From: Lingula anatina
Taxonomy: Eukaryota; Brachiopoda; Lingulata; Lingulida; Lingulidae
Direction of reading: 5' to 3'
Assembly: GCF_001039355.2 (NCBI RefSeq)
Contig: NW_019775717.1
Location: 175,675-239,674 of the forward strand
Length of the DNA stretch: 64,000 nucleotides
This document shows, piece after piece, positions 62,656 to 64,000 of the stretch. The notes beneath the pieces were generated by a model. It was not told the origin of the DNA and made no database searches. It saw only the letters and a list, made by a program, of their open reading frames with translations. A program made the translations under genes and the position numbers. Positions within the stretch are counted from its first letter, which is position 1, and each line of letters opens with the position of its first letter.

Positions 62656-64000
62656 CCATGTATTGCTGTCTCTGTATACAACTCGATGTCCTTCACAATG
62701 GAGAGATGATCCTGCTGTTCTATTAAATTAATGAAAAGGAAAAGACAACCCGTCGACTTAAAAATGCGATAAAACATACAATAGGCTTCTGGGATTGTCC
62801 CCAAGTGATAATTCCGAGTATCCATGTGTTCAAACGTATTGGAACCAACACTTATTAAATCTTGGACTAGATATTGGACTTCAAGTGTTCTGGAAGGCGT
62901 TTATTCGGTTTTACATTATATATAGATGGTGGTTTTTTGGGCGCACTAGGTAACTGAATTAATTTGGCTTCGATAACTGGGACACAAAAATCCGACCGGT
63001 TAGGCAATGTTGGTTTCAGAAAAGTCCGAAGAAAAAACATCCGGTCCAGAAAATTTGTTCGAGACAAACTTTATGCCGAGTTTTAAGATTGCCAAATATT
63101 TGGAGTTAATACATGTGTACTTAAAAAATATGCTCCCTCCAAACTTGAAATATAACATTGGCTGGCTATACATCTGATTTCTTGTCCTTCTCGCCCGTAA
63201 ATGGTTGCTTGGGCGGTACTTTATTTATTGCAACAATGCTCAAGGTGTTTTATTATTGGGCAGTTAGGCCGGTATGTCAAAGGTATGACAAACGATTACG
63301 ACAAAGTTCAAAGCAAAATGTACTTTTAAATGCAAAATCGCTTAACGACAATATTTGAAGATATAACTGCCTTATTTCTTATTTACTTATTTCTTGTTGA
63401 CTTATATTTATCAACATATTGTATATGTTTTGTATCTTTCTTGATTAAGTGGACTATTATTTAAGCAAAATACTTCCAACAACTTTCTGTGTGAATCAAA
63501 TTTCGTCTTTCGCCTGTACAAAAGAGTGAATCCAGAGACGTGATCTATGCCAACTTTTGAAATACGTTCAGAGTGAAACTACACAAAGGCCTCCTTATGG
63601 GACTTTAAACTTTCATAACAAATGGAGTCTGAATTATTTTTCATGGGACATCTATTTCTTGTTTCTTTCAGTAAGTTTCTGTTAATAAAATAATTTACTC
63701 AACTGATAAACCTTTTGACCATCCAAAGTGCGTCTGTGATAGAATAATGCACTAAATGAGACGGAAGGAAGTAAAAGTTATCGCATTTCATTTTGCTTGA
63801 TCTTCGGCAGCAAATAGAAAAATGCCATGAAAACATCGTTTAGTTCAACATTACATACAGCTGTTTTTCATTTGGTACAGTTCAACTTATTCGAAGCATG
63901 ATAAGGTTAAAGTGGTTATTAGTGATTTTAAATGATTAAAAGACAATCAGAAACGCATATAAGTCGATGCCTATCTTTTAAGTGTGGAATCTTTAATAGA

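Larger units (their letters stand above)
60829..64000. other. Region beyond the retrotransposon; no gene recognised
   Basis: Originally the immediate upstream flank of the collagen gene before the BEL insertion. Apart from the foldback at 60894-61105 and a palindrome at about 62627-62655, I see only AT-rich sequence with short open frames. A pyrimidine-rich tract ending in cag at 62240-62253 looks like a splice acceptor, but the frame after it has no recognisable domain. Confidence 0.5.

Overview
This is an AT-rich, intron-bearing animal nuclear sequence. A class IV POU gene, a secreted chitin-deacetylase-like protein, a large multidomain collagen and a BEL/Pao LTR retrotransposon together point to an invertebrate. 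A lophotrochozoan such as a brachiopod or mollusc is my best inference, but the taxon cannot be fixed from the window alone.

Layout. 1-12166: no gene recognised. 12167-13540 (minus): POU4 (Brn3/unc-86/acj6 family) transcription factor in two coding exons, with a one-base frame break in the linker between the POU-specific domain and the homeodomain. 13541-40383: about 27 kb without a recognisable gene, holding microsatellites, foldback repeats and an 877-bp exact duplication around a 223-bp run of N that looks like an assembly artefact. 40384-41490 (plus): single-exon secreted CE4 (chitin deacetylase) protein whose zinc ligands and catalytic His are replaced, so probably a pseudoenzyme. 43396-56464 (minus, tail to tail with the previous gene): an 18-exon gene for a secreted protein of about 1747 residues with signal peptide, divergent C-type lectin domain, vWA domain, SUEL-type lectin-like domain, six EGF domains, about 713 residues of collagen helix and an unrecognised Cys-containing C-terminus. 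All introns but the last are phase 1. 56547-60823 (minus): a young BEL/Pao element (585-bp LTRs with one mismatch, 5-bp target duplication) inserted 82 bp upstream of the collagen start codon in the same orientation. 60829-64000: a 212-bp foldback repeat and otherwise nothing recognised.

How it fits together. The CE4-like and collagen genes both encode secreted proteins suited to a chitin/collagen extracellular matrix (shell, cuticle, periostracum or similar), and lie about 1.9 kb apart. The retrotransposon LTR carries an ATG that reads in frame into the collagen signal peptide, so it may supply a new promoter and N-terminus. POU4 is a sensory/neuronal regulator with large non-coding flanks. 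The exon coordinates were worked out by hand from splice sites and reading phase; no search was run.
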